Below, piece after piece: positions 1 to 5,372 of a stretch of DNA of 37,290 bases (positions are counted from its first letter, which is position 1; the number at the start of each line of letters is the position of its first letter). The stretch spans positions 1-37,290 of the forward strand of contig CANROB010000014.1 of the NCBI GenBank assembly GCA_947632115.1, given 5' to 3'. The translations under genes were made by a program, and so were the position numbers. The stretch comes from an uncultured Bacilli bacterium. Its GTDB lineage: Bacteria; Bacillota_I; Bacilli_A; RF39; UBA660. The notes under the pieces were generated by a model. It was given only the letters and a program-made list of their open reading frames with translations. It was not told where the DNA came from and did no database searches.

Positions 1-84
1 AAGACTTTTACAATAAAAGTTCTAAAGCTCATTGCTATCATTTTATTTCTCCTTATCATTATGATAGTAGTTATAAAAAAATGA
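1..84 (+). CDS. Small hydrophobic peptide, type I toxin-like, copy 1 (5' end cut off)
   Basis: Frame 1 from the first base reads 27 codons to a TGA at 82-84. The peptide is almost wholly hydrophobic in its second half (I, L, V, M runs) and ends in Lys-Lys, like copy 3 at 1862-1951. The start codon, ribosome site and promoter lie before the window. It is identified as part of the module family because its 3' flank (hairpin at 85-106, terminator at 129-164, antisense promoter at 193-221) matches the flanks of copies 2 and 3. A single membrane-spanning toxin is inferred from the layout; no sequence family is recognised. Confidence 0.6.
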   Translation, partial: KTFTIKVLKLIAIILFLLIIMIVVIKK

Positions 85-186
85 CACTCATTCGCTAGAA
101 TAAGTGCCTAACACAATATAGTGGGTAGACATTCAACTCGGAAAAACTGAATGTTCCCTTTTTTATTTTATGCAAGTTTCCTTGAC
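75..186 (-). ncRNA. Candidate antisense antitoxin RNA, copy 1
   Basis: On the minus strand a -35 TTGTAA (216-221), a 17-base spacer and a -10 TATGAT (193-198) predict a start near 186. Transcription would run leftwards across the 3' UTR of the peptide mRNA. It would end at the imperfect hairpin 85-106 (CACT.ATTC / GAAT.AGTG), which is followed in that direction by a run of seven U. The RNA would be about 110 nt and complementary to the mRNA 3' region, as in type I systems such as txpA/RatA or bsrG/SR4. Prediction only; no transcript evidence. Confidence 0.55.
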
Positions 187-268
187 AAATACATCATAAC
201 ATAAAAACGGCCTTTTTACAAGTCGTTCTCTATTTTTGCTCGAAAGTCCGAGTTATAATCCATCTGGT
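121..268. repeat. Module repeat R1 (3' flank of the peptide gene)
   Basis: About 148 bases that recur, diverged, at 1139-1291 and 1991-2135. Shared parts in order are the mRNA terminator, an AT-rich stretch with TTTATTTTATGCAAG, the conserved antisense -10 region (CATCATAACATAAAAACG), a GC stem that embeds the antisense -35, an ACTCG/CGAGT-type hairpin, and CATCTGGT. CATCTGGT is the reverse of a tRNA ACCA end plus downstream bases; in R3 it really is the 3' end of tRNA-Leu. Confidence 0.8.
129..164 (+). terminator. Intrinsic terminator of peptide copy 1 mRNA
   Basis: Stem ACATTCA (129-135) / TGAATGT (148-154) is followed by CCC and six T. The loop begins ACTCGG. The equivalent terminators of copies 2 and 3 are at 1148-1183 and about 1994-2030. 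Confidence 0.7.
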
Positions 269-291
269 ATGAGACAAGAGTTAGACAACTT

Positions 292-849
292 CTATGGTTT
301 TACATTACTTTGATTTTGTTTGATTTTTTTAATGTACGCTTCTAAATTAATAGAACTTACACGATTAATAAATTTATCAATTACATCTTTCTGCAAAATA
401 CATTCTTTATATGGCACTCCAGGATAATATTCATCTGGATAGTCTATATAATCATTTTCTGTAATATTATATTTTTCTGATAAATATAGATTTAAATGGT
501 CATAAGCAAAATACAAATCTTTACAAAATTGTTCATAACTATGTTGTAGCAAGTAATCAGTAGAGAAACATTCTTCAAAAAATAAATAGTCTGTGATTAA
601 ATGTAAAAACCACCCTAACTCAAAGTCATTTAAAAATTCATGATTTTTTAAAAATAAATATAAGTTAACTTTTCCCCGTACATGGCTTACATTATCACTA
701 CCTCGATTTAGATCCGTATAATGTGCCTCATCTTTATTAATTGCTGTATCTGGATACAATGTTCCTGCAATTACTTTCCTGTAGTTTAAAAATGGATGTT
801 GTTCTAAATATTTTTTAGCGATTGCTAAATGAATTGTAGCACATGCCAA
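292..849 (-). CDS. Zinc-dependent phospholipase C-like protein
   Basis: 185 residues. The N-terminus (A-T-I-H-L-A-I-A-K-K), then G-T-L-Y-P-D, a His-Tyr-Thr and, near residue 80, G-W-F-L-H-L-I-T-D-Y-L resemble small bacterial proteins of the PF00882/S1-P1 nuclease fold, where spaced His and Asp residues bind zinc. It is shorter than secreted phospholipases and has no signal peptide, so substrate and activity are unknown. TTG at 849 is chosen as start because GGAGG sits 8 bases before it; the next ATG (844) would leave 13. It is convergent with peptide copy 1 and divergent from copy 2. The gene lies in accessory DNA between two module repeats, which suggests cargo. Confidence 0.6.
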   Translation of the reverse strand: MACATIHLAIAKKYLEQHPFLNYRKVIAGTLYPDTAINKDEAHYTDLNRGSDNVSHVRGKVNLYLFLKNHEFLNDFELGWFLHLITDYLFFEECFSTDYLLQHSYEQFCKDLYFAYDHLNLYLSEKYNITENDYIDYPDEYYPGVPYKECILQKDVIDKFINRVSSINLEAYIKKIKQNQSNVKP

Positions 850-918
850 TTATATTTCCTCCTTTTTATATTATTTGCAAGTATACTTTCTAAATTGTCA
901 AAATTGAATACAAAATCA

Positions 919-947
919 TTGGATAAAGAACAAATGTTTGATATAAT
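919..947 (+). promoter_or_regulatory. Promoter of peptide copy 2 with embedded LexA/DinR-like box
   Basis: TTGGAT (919-924), 17 bases, TATAAT (942-947). GAACAAATGTTT (928-939) lies between the two boxes and fits the core GAACRNRYGTTY of the Gram-positive SOS box at all 12 positions; the flanking C and C of the full 14-mer are A and G here. A repressor bound there would block RNA polymerase. The same block recurs at 1778-1797. Confidence 0.6.
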
Positions 948-1010
948 TTTATTAGGAACATTTAATAGTTGGGTGCTGCCTCTATCTTTATAGACTGGAG
1001 GTGATGCTTG

Positions 1011-1094
1011 ATGAATAAGAAAGATTTGTTAATCTTTGCTTTAATCGTTGTCATCCTTTTACTTATAGCATTACTTTTCGTAATTCTAAACTAA
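1011..1094 (+). CDS. Small hydrophobic peptide, type I toxin-like, copy 2
   Basis: 27 residues plus stop: M-N-K-K-D-L-L-I then an unbroken hydrophobic run of I, L, V, A and F to a terminal Asn. GGAGGTGAT at 997-1005 is close to the ideal Shine-Dalgarno and 9 bases from ATG. The predicted mRNA starts near 954 and ends near 1183. The charged N-terminal Lys-Lys-Asp followed by one membrane helix is shared with copy 3. Size and layout fit membrane toxins of type I systems (TisB, TxpA, Fst), but the sequence matches none of those that I recognise. It could instead be a regulatory membrane micropeptide. Confidence 0.75.
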   Translation: MNKKDLLIFALIVVILLLIALLFVILN

Positions 1095-1206
1095 AAGTGC
1101 ACCTAACTCAAACAGTTTGAATTAGGTGCTACACAAATTATTGGGTAACACTCAACACTGCAATATTGAATGTTCCTTTTTTTATTTTATGCAAGATTTC
1201 CTTGAC
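1090..1206 (-). ncRNA. Candidate antisense antitoxin RNA, copy 2
   Basis: Minus-strand -35 TTGATA (1236-1241), 17-base spacer, -10 TATGAT (1213-1218), predicted start near 1206. It would cross the mRNA terminator and 3' UTR and stop at the long hairpin 1099-1129 (GCACCTAA.TCAAA / TTTGA.TTAGGTGC) directly behind the peptide stop. The U tract is only four bases, so termination may be weaker than in copy 1. Confidence 0.55.
1148..1183 (+). terminator. Intrinsic terminator of peptide copy 2 mRNA
   Basis: Stem ACA.TCAA / TTGA.TGT with one mismatch, then CC and seven T (1177-1183). Confidence 0.65.
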
Positions 1207-1222
1207 AAATACATCATAACAT

Positions 1223-1248
1223 AAAAACGCACCTTTATCAAGTGCGTT
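1223..1248 (-). terminator. Minus-strand terminator that contains the antisense -35
   Basis: AACGCAC/GTGCGTT stem with TTTTT after it on the minus strand would stop transcripts coming from the 74-residue gene. Its loop holds TTGATA, the -35 of the antisense promoter. Copies 1 (206-227) and 3 (2072-2093) keep a 6-bp version with one G.U pair. Confidence 0.6.
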
Positions 1249-1417
1249 CTCTATTTTCACTCGAGTTTTCCGAGTTATCATCCATCTGGTGCAAGTGACG
1301 TAGTTATCTACAACTTTTACAAAAACATATATAAACATTATTTGAAGAATAATTACTCTGTTTATCATAATATAGCTAACTTTATTGAAGCTTATCACGA
1401 TAAGAGAGTATACTATA

Positions 1418-1642
1418 TTAACAATCTTTACTCCAATCCTCATAAGGATCATATCCATTTTCTTTTTCCCACAAAATATGATTATCTCTAGCATTTTTTA
1501 TAGCAGGACATCCATTATTAGACACGGCACTAGCTCCATCTGTTACAACAAAGAATGGTAAATTATATTTTTGAGCAAGCTTTTTTACCTCTTGGCAAAA
1601 TTGCCTTGCTTTTTGTATTTTCATGTTACTTTTATCGTTCAT
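1418..1642 (-). CDS. Small conserved-looking protein of unknown function
   Basis: 74 residues, start ATG 1642 with GGAGG 9 bases upstream. The sequence reads like a compact globular protein: an amphipathic N-terminal helix (K-A-R-Q-F-C-Q-E-V-K-K-L-A), the strand P-F-F-V-V-T-D-G-A-S-A, then N-N-G-C-P-A-I-K-N-A-R, a Trp-Glu pair and an acidic tail ending in Cys. I think similar short proteins occur in gut Firmicutes, but I cannot name a family. It sits between module repeats R2 and R3, convergent with peptide copy 2, in the place the phospholipase-like gene holds in the first unit. Confidence 0.6.
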   Translation of the reverse strand: MNDKSNMKIQKARQFCQEVKKLAQKYNLPFFVVTDGASAVSNNGCPAIKNARDNHILWEKENGYDPYEDWSKDC

Positions 1643-1768
1643 ACAGCTACCTCCAATAATTAATTCATACTCCTACAAAATATTTAACCACCGAGGTATT
1701 TGCAAAATATATTAAATTAACTTTGTAGATTATTTTTCTAAATTGTTCTAATTTCTTTATAAAACATA

Positions 1769-1797
1769 TTGTATCAAGAACAAATGTTTGATATAAT
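1769..1797 (+). promoter_or_regulatory. Promoter of peptide copy 3 with embedded LexA/DinR-like box
   Basis: TTGTAT (1769-1774), 17 bases, TATAAT (1792-1797). GAACAAATGTTT at 1778-1789 is in the same phase to the -10 as in copy 2, while sequence further upstream differs, so the block appears conserved for function. Confidence 0.6.
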
Positions 1798-1861
1798 TTT
1801 TGTAGGGAAACTTAATTGTTGAGTGCTTGCCAACTTTCTTTTAGAAAGGAGGCTTGATATT

Positions 1862-1951
1862 ATGAAGAAAAAAGATTTATTAATCTCATTTCTAATACTA
1901 ATTATCATTTTATTAATAGTCTCTGTAATGATTCTATGTATAAAGAAATAG
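1862..1951 (+). CDS. Small hydrophobic peptide, type I toxin-like, copy 3
   Basis: 29 residues plus TAG: M-K-K-K-D-L-L-I-S-F, then an I/L/V helix with one Cys, ending Ile-Lys-Lys. AAAGGAGG (1845-1852) lies 9 bases before ATG. The N-terminal K-K-D-L-L-I is shared with copy 2 and the C-terminal I-K-K with copy 1. Charged ends around one transmembrane helix are typical of pore-forming or membrane-depolarising toxins, but function is inferred only from form and context. Confidence 0.75.
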   Translation: MKKKDLLISFLILIIILLIVSVMILCIKK

Positions 1952-2052
1952 CACTCAATCTAGCATAGATTAAGTGCTTAACCAAACTTAGGTAAGTACT
2001 CAACTCGGCAAAGTTAAGTCTTCCCTTTTTATTTTATGCAAGTTTCCTTAGC
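1941..2052 (-). ncRNA. Candidate antisense antitoxin RNA, copy 3
   Basis: Minus-strand -35 TTGTAA (2082-2087), 17 bases, -10 TATGAT (2059-2064), start near 2052. The terminating hairpin is 1951-1977 (GCACT.AATCTA / TAGATT.AGTGC), overlapping the peptide stop codon and followed by a U-rich stretch. Confidence 0.55.
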
Positions 2053-2135
2053 AAATACATCATAACATAAAAACGGCTTTTTTACAAGTCGTTTTCTATT
2101 TTTACTCGAATTTTCCGAGTTACAATCCATCTGGT
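1991..2135. repeat. Module repeat R3, abutting tRNA-Leu
   Basis: Third copy of the flank. Here CATCTGGTGC is continuous with a complete tRNA gene, which suggests this is the ancestral context and R1/R2 carry copied tRNA ends. Confidence 0.8.
1994..2030 (+). terminator. Terminator of peptide copy 3 mRNA
   Basis: Weaker, mismatched stem (AAG.ACT.AAC / GTT.AGT.TT) followed by CCC and five T, at the same place as the better stems of copies 1 and 2. Confidence 0.5.
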
Positions 2136-2215
2136 GCGAGAAAGGAGATTTGAACTCCCACAGCATAAGCCACTACCACCTCAAAGTAGCGCGTCTACCA
2201 TTCCGCCATCCTCGC
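2132..2215 (-). tRNA. tRNA-Leu (anticodon GAG)
   Basis: Read on the minus strand: acceptor GCGAGGA pairs with the 3' end TCTCGC, discriminator A, and CCA is encoded (2132-2134). The anticodon stem CTACT/GGTAG holds loop TTGAGGT, giving GAG for CUU/CUC. It has the long variable arm of leucine tRNAs and a standard TTCAAAT T-loop. 84 bases with CCA. Confidence 0.93.
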
Positions 2216-2302
2216 AAAAGACAATCTCATTATACAACATTTTTTACAAATAGTAAACTTTTCTTTAGAAAAAGAACATGATAAAATAAGTTTGGTGAGA
2301 AG

Positions 2303-2560
2303 ATGAATAAAGTACTTAAAAATAGAGTCTATAAACACTTTAAAGGAGATTATTATCTTGTTGTCGATATAGCGAAACATTGTGACACTTTAGAAGATTA
2401 TGTCATTTATCGTAAATTATATGATGATGGAGCTTTATGGATTCGACCACTTTCTTCTTTCGAAGAAGAAGTAGACCATAAAAAATATCCCAATGTAACG
2501 CAACAATATAAATTCGCCTTACAAGAAATTCCAAGTGTTAAAGATCAATTTCAAAAATAG
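2303..2560 (+). CDS. DUF1653 family protein
   Basis: 85 residues. The pattern Y-K-H-F-K-G-D-Y-Y-L-V-V-D-I-A-K-H, then V-I-Y-R-K-L-Y-D-D-G-A-L-W-I-R-P, and late F-E-E-E-V-D is typical of DUF1653 (PF07866), a short barrel-like domain of unknown biochemical role found widely in bacteria. GGTGAG lies just upstream of the ATG. Monocistronic, with a tight terminator directly after the stop; divergent from tRNA-Leu. Confidence 0.88.
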   Translation: MNKVLKNRVYKHFKGDYYLVVDIAKHCDTLEDYVIYRKLYDDGALWIRPLSSFEEEVDHKKYPNVTQQYKFALQEIPSVKDQFQK

Positions 2561-2584
2561 GAAACTCTTAGAGTTTCTTTTTTT
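2561..2584 (+). terminator. Terminator after the DUF1653 gene
   Basis: GAAACTC (2561-2567) / GAGTTTC (2571-2577) with seven T; it abuts the end of the convergent exonuclease gene. Confidence 0.85.
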
Positions 2585-3328
2585 CTACTTACTAAGTTCC
2601 AATAAACAAGGGCAATGATCAGATCCATACACATGATTTAAATAGGTTACGTTTTGAATGAATGGAGATATTCCTTTAGAAACAAAAATATAGTCAATCC
2701 GCCAACCAATATTTCGTTCTCTAGCATGAAAACCATTAGGCCACATAGAATAAATGTTTCCAGCATTCGTTTTATAACGAAAACTATCTACTAGCCCTAA
2801 ATTCAATAATTCATCAATTTTAGCTCGTTCTTCAAAAGAAAACATATTGTTATGATAATTATTTTTATAATTTTTTAAATCTATTTCCTGATGGGCAATA
2901 TTAAAATCAGTACATAGAATTACTTCTTTATCTAATTTTTTTATAAGGTCAAGGACTTGGTTAATTGCCGCAAATTTATAGGGATGTTTTTCTTTATTAC
3001 GTCCACCATGTGGGACATAAAGGTTGATAACATAATACTTATCATACTCTAACATCAGAAACCTCCCCTCTTCATCAAAAGGATGTAAATCCAAAAGATA
3101 TCTCACACTTAAGGTTTTTTCTTTCGTAAGAATTAATGTGCCACTATACCCTTTTTTATGCGCAAAATGGTAAAAACAAGAATACCCATTGCAATCGGGG
3201 ATTTCTTCATTCATCTTCAGTTCTTGAAGACAAACAATATCAGGTTGATACTGTGCAATCAGTTTTTGAAAATTTTTCTCTTTTTCAGCGCTTCGAAAGC
3301 CATTGATATTCCATGTTATAATTTTCAT
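2585..3328 (-). CDS. xth: Exodeoxyribonuclease III / AP endonuclease
   Basis: 247 residues from ATG 3328; an in-frame GTG at 3337 is a less likely start. Mg-dependent base-excision repair nuclease that cuts at abasic sites and degrades 3' ends of duplex DNA in the cytoplasm. Family motifs are all present: M-K-I-I-T-W-N-I-N-G-F-R at the start, I-V-C-L-Q-E-L-K with catalytic Glu36, Y-V-P-H-G-G, D-F-N-I-A-H, W-R-I-D-Y-I-F and the final G-S-D-H-C-P with Asp237-His238. Length matches the family. Monocistronic on the minus strand. Confidence 0.93.
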   Translation of the reverse strand: MKIITWNINGFRSAEKEKNFQKLIAQYQPDIVCLQELKMNEEIPDCNGYSCFYHFAHKKGYSGTLILTKEKTLSVRYLLDLHPFDEEGRFLMLEYDKYYVINLYVPHGGRNKEKHPYKFAAINQVLDLIKKLDKEVILCTDFNIAHQEIDLKNYKNNYHNNMFSFEERAKIDELLNLGLVDSFRYKTNAGNIYSMWPNGFHARERNIGWRIDYIFVSKGISPFIQNVTYLNHVYGSDHCPCLLELSK

Positions 3329-3378
3329 TCTACACACCCACTTTTTTATACCTTCTTTCCTATTTTATTGTAACAAAA

Positions 3379-3416
3379 AATGTAGACTGTGCCTTTTTTT
3401 ACATGTCTACATTTAA
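3379..3416 (-). terminator. Terminator after the HEXXH protein gene
   Basis: AATGTAGAC / GTCTACATT stem with a long T-rich loop; on the minus strand it is followed by six T. A separate small hairpin at 3423-3436 (ACTTCA/TGAAGT) with eight T points the other way though no plus-strand gene precedes it. Confidence 0.65.
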
Positions 3417-3455
3417 TATATCACTTCATTTGAAGTCGTTTTTTTTACGGGAATT

Positions 3456-4406
3456 TTATCTTGGAACTTTTAATTTTTGCAAAACCTTAGGAGTCTCATC
3501 CATATTAGAATGAAAGTGATTCAACATATCTTGTACAGAAGCTTGTTCTGCAAAAATTCTATTTATGTAATTTTGAATTTCTTTCTTCATACTTCCACTC
3601 CCTGTTAGATAAATGTTCATTAAAGAAATTGCTTGTAATATCGATTTTATATAACCATCTGATGCTATACGATTACTATAGGCCATATTAGGGGTAGCCA
3701 TGTATATAAAAAGAAATTTTATTAATTCTAGCAATCGGATATTTCTTAATTTTTCCAAAGTACGACCAGACGCATCTATTTTACTAGCAAAAATTTCTTC
3801 TATTAAAATAGGAAGAGTTTCTAAATCTAAGAGATTATTGCAACTTTTCCATGAATCTAGTTGAGTATGCGCTATTTCATGATGATAAAGACACACTGTT
3901 ATTTCATGACTTAGTTTAGATAAAGAAATACCTGCATACAATTTTATATTATCTTTTAGATTCCTAGAACTAGACGCTAAACATATGCTTTGCAACTCAG
4001 CGTAAACTTCTCCCCTTTTTTCCCTATTAAAAAAAATGGGTAACTCAAAAGGAGAGACAGGTTTGATAATATCTTCAAATTCTGGTGTCATTGTAAGTTC
4101 TCCCTCTTCAACATCATCAAACGGTATATCTAACATATGAATTTCATGCAATTTTAAATCTAAATCCTCCCATATAGATATGCTACTTTTCAATTTTTCT
4201 TTACTGGCATTTTGTCCAAGAGATTGTTCTGAAAATAAAATTGCTTTATCATTAATGATGGAATCATGTAAACCCGCATACGTATCAAAATCTAATATTA
4301 AAGGTTTGGAAGGAACATAACCATAGAATCTTTCTCTATCTAATACTTCTTGCTTTGTTGGATCTCCTTTTATCTCTACATAATTAAATAAATCATTTTT
4401 ATCCAT
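3456..4406 (-). CDS. Putative HEXXH zinc metalloprotease, unknown family
   Basis: 316 residues from ATG 4406; GGGAGG at 4415-4420 lies 8 bases upstream and rules out the earlier ATG at 4427. No signal peptide or membrane helix. The only clear motif is H-H-E-I-A-H-T-Q around residues 175-182, where H176-E177-x-x-H180 is the zincin zinc-binding motif. A glutamate-rich helix follows (L-I-E-E-I-F-A-S-K, E203/E204), 23-24 residues after the second His and well placed to give the third ligand, as in gluzincins. The N-terminal half is acidic and not recognisable. The next gene downstream on the same strand is exonuclease III, behind a terminator. Protease activity is inferred from the motif alone. 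Confidence 0.55.
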   Translation of the reverse strand: MDKNDLFNYVEIKGDPTKQEVLDRERFYGYVPSKPLILDFDTYAGLHDSIINDKAILFSEQSLGQNASKEKLKSSISIWEDLDLKLHEIHMLDIPFDDVEEGELTMTPEFEDIIKPVSPFELPIFFNREKRGEVYAELQSICLASSSRNLKDNIKLYAGISLSKLSHEITVCLYHHEIAHTQLDSWKSCNNLLDLETLPILIEEIFASKIDASGRTLEKLRNIRLLELIKFLFIYMATPNMAYSNRIASDGYIKSILQAISLMNIYLTGSGSMKKEIQNYINRIFAEQASVQDMLNHFHSNMDETPKVLQKLKVPR

Positions 4407-4557
4407 GTAAAAAACCTCCCGAATCATTATCTTTCCTAAAAGTTGTTTTAAACTATAACCATTTTTTCTCCTATGAAAGACTTATAAAAAATGTAACTTT
4501 TTCGTGTTCCTAAAGAGAATATAACCGAATTTTCAACAAAAATCAACTATTAGGTCT

Positions 4558-4983
4558 TTATTTTGCATCATATTCTTTTATTTTTTTATCATAATCCCGT
4601 TTTATTCTTTCCGTAAAATCAAAAGAAAATTGTTCTAAATACTCTATCACTAAATCGATATGTTTTTCAAAATCTAAATCTTGATTCATATTTTTTAAAT
4701 ATTTTGAAACCATTTTATCGGTATTAATTCGCTCCACATAAAAATACAATAAATTCGTATTACCAATTTTTTCTTTTCCTGATTTAACAATAGAAGTTAA
4801 GTATTCATGACAAGCTGCTGGTCCATGAAACCCCAAATCAAACATGATAAGTACACAGCCAATAAAAATTTTATCAGTTCCATCAGAAGGTAGTGTTTTT
4901 TTGGTAAATTCTAATAATTTTTCTGTCGACTTAGAATTGGTATATTCTTCTGAAAATATTTGTAAAAATTTATTAATAATCAT
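4558..4983 (-). CDS. Hypothetical protein, 141 residues, helical
   Basis: No family recognised. The protein looks soluble and mainly alpha-helical: an N-terminal helix, a central hydrophobic stretch I-F-I-G-C-V-L-I-M-F-D-L-G-F-H-G-P-A-A, then charged helices ending in a Lys/Asp-rich tail. GGTAGGGA precedes the ATG. It lies upstream of the HEXXH gene on the same strand with about 150 bases between and no clear terminator, so co-transcription is possible. The hydrophobic helix is too interrupted by Gly and Pro to be a confident membrane segment. Confidence 0.5.
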   Translation of the reverse strand: MIINKFLQIFSEEYTNSKSTEKLLEFTKKTLPSDGTDKIFIGCVLIMFDLGFHGPAACHEYLTSIVKSGKEKIGNTNLLYFYVERINTDKMVSKYLKNMNQDLDFEKHIDLVIEYLEQFSFDFTERIKRDYDKKIKEYDAK

Positions 4984-5020
4984 ATTAATCCCTACCTTTA
5001 TCCTAAATTAAAATATATTA

Positions 5021-5047
5021 AAACTCGAACTTTTATAGTTCGAGTTT
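5021..5047 (-). terminator. Hairpin terminator after the tRNA-Thr pair
   Basis: Perfect 11-bp stem AAACTCGAACT (5021-5031) / AGTTCGAGTTT (5037-5047), followed on the minus strand by TTAATATATTTT. Confidence 0.7.
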
Positions 5048-5057
5048 CATATTCATC

Positions 5058-5131
5058 TGGTGCCGCAAGCAAGAATCGGACTTGCGTTAAAGCCTTACCA
5101 TGGCCTCGTAATACCATTATACTATTGCGGC
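5058..5131 (-). tRNA. tRNA-Thr (anticodon GGT)
   Basis: Minus strand: acceptor GCCGCAA pairs with TTGCGGC, discriminator A, encoded CCA. Anticodon stem AGGCC/GGCTT encloses ATGGTAA, giving GGT (reads ACU/ACC). D-loop AATGGTA. The T-loop is TCCGATT rather than TTCGATT, so position 55 is C. Confidence 0.88.
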
Positions 5132-5136
5132 TAAAA

Positions 5137-5210
5137 TGGTGCCGGATGTAGGAATCGGACCTACAGCTAATCATTACGAGTGACTTATTTTACCATTAAA
5201 CTAAACCGGC
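5137..5210 (-). tRNA. tRNA-Thr (anticodon CGT)
   Basis: Minus strand: acceptor GCCGGTT with ATCCGGC (one T-T mismatch), discriminator A, encoded CCA. Anticodon stem AGTCA/TGATT encloses CTCGTAA, giving CGT (reads ACG). The T-loop again is TCCGATT with C55. Six bases separate the two tRNA genes, so they are one transcript. Confidence 0.88.
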
Positions 5211-5287
5211 AACAATTACATTCTATCATAAAAAAGATAAGATGTAAACGAGTTCTAAAAAAAATAAGAGAATTTTAAGAAACGTAT

Positions 5288-5316
5288 TTACAACGCATAT
5301 TCTAGAGTGCTATAAT
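5288..5316 (+). promoter_or_regulatory. pyrG promoter
   Basis: TTACAA (5288-5293), 17-base spacer, TATAAT (5311-5316). Predicted start near 5322, a few bases before the leader terminator. Confidence 0.75.
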
Positions 5317-5326
5317 GAAAGAGAGC

Positions 5327-5360
5327 CTAGGAGGAGTTCTCCTAGATTTTTTATTTTTTT
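5327..5360 (+). terminator. Leader terminator (attenuator) upstream of pyrG
   Basis: CTAGGAG (5327-5333) / CTCCTAG (5339-5345), loop GAGTT, then a T-rich tract to 5360. It lies between the promoter and the pyrG ribosome site (GGAGG 5363-5367), so most transcripts should stop unless it is overridden. pyrG of several Firmicutes is controlled by such a leader terminator that responds to CTP. Confidence 0.75.
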
Positions 5361-5372
5361 GTGGAGGTTTTT

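Larger units (their letters stand above)
1139..1291. repeat. Module repeat R2
   Basis: Diverged copy of R1 and R3 with every functional block kept. The GC stem is strongest here: AACGCAC (1226-1232) pairs with GTGCGTT (1242-1248), and in the minus direction it is followed by five T. It ends in CATCTGGTGC with no tRNA behind it. Confidence 0.8.

Noticed and set aside
1138..1494. 118-residue minus-strand ORF across module repeat R2
   Set aside because: It reads through the terminator, antisense promoter and 3' UTR region, has unusual composition, no ribosome site, and overlaps the supported 74-residue gene.
2104..2120. Hairpin ACTCG/CGAGT as the tRNA-Leu terminator
   Set aside because: On the minus strand it is followed by A, not T; the stem at 2072-2093 with a T tract is the better terminator.
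121..2135. IS element or CRISPR explanation for the three repeats
   Set aside because: No transposase, no terminal inverted repeats, and the repeats are about 150 bases with conserved promoter and terminator blocks.
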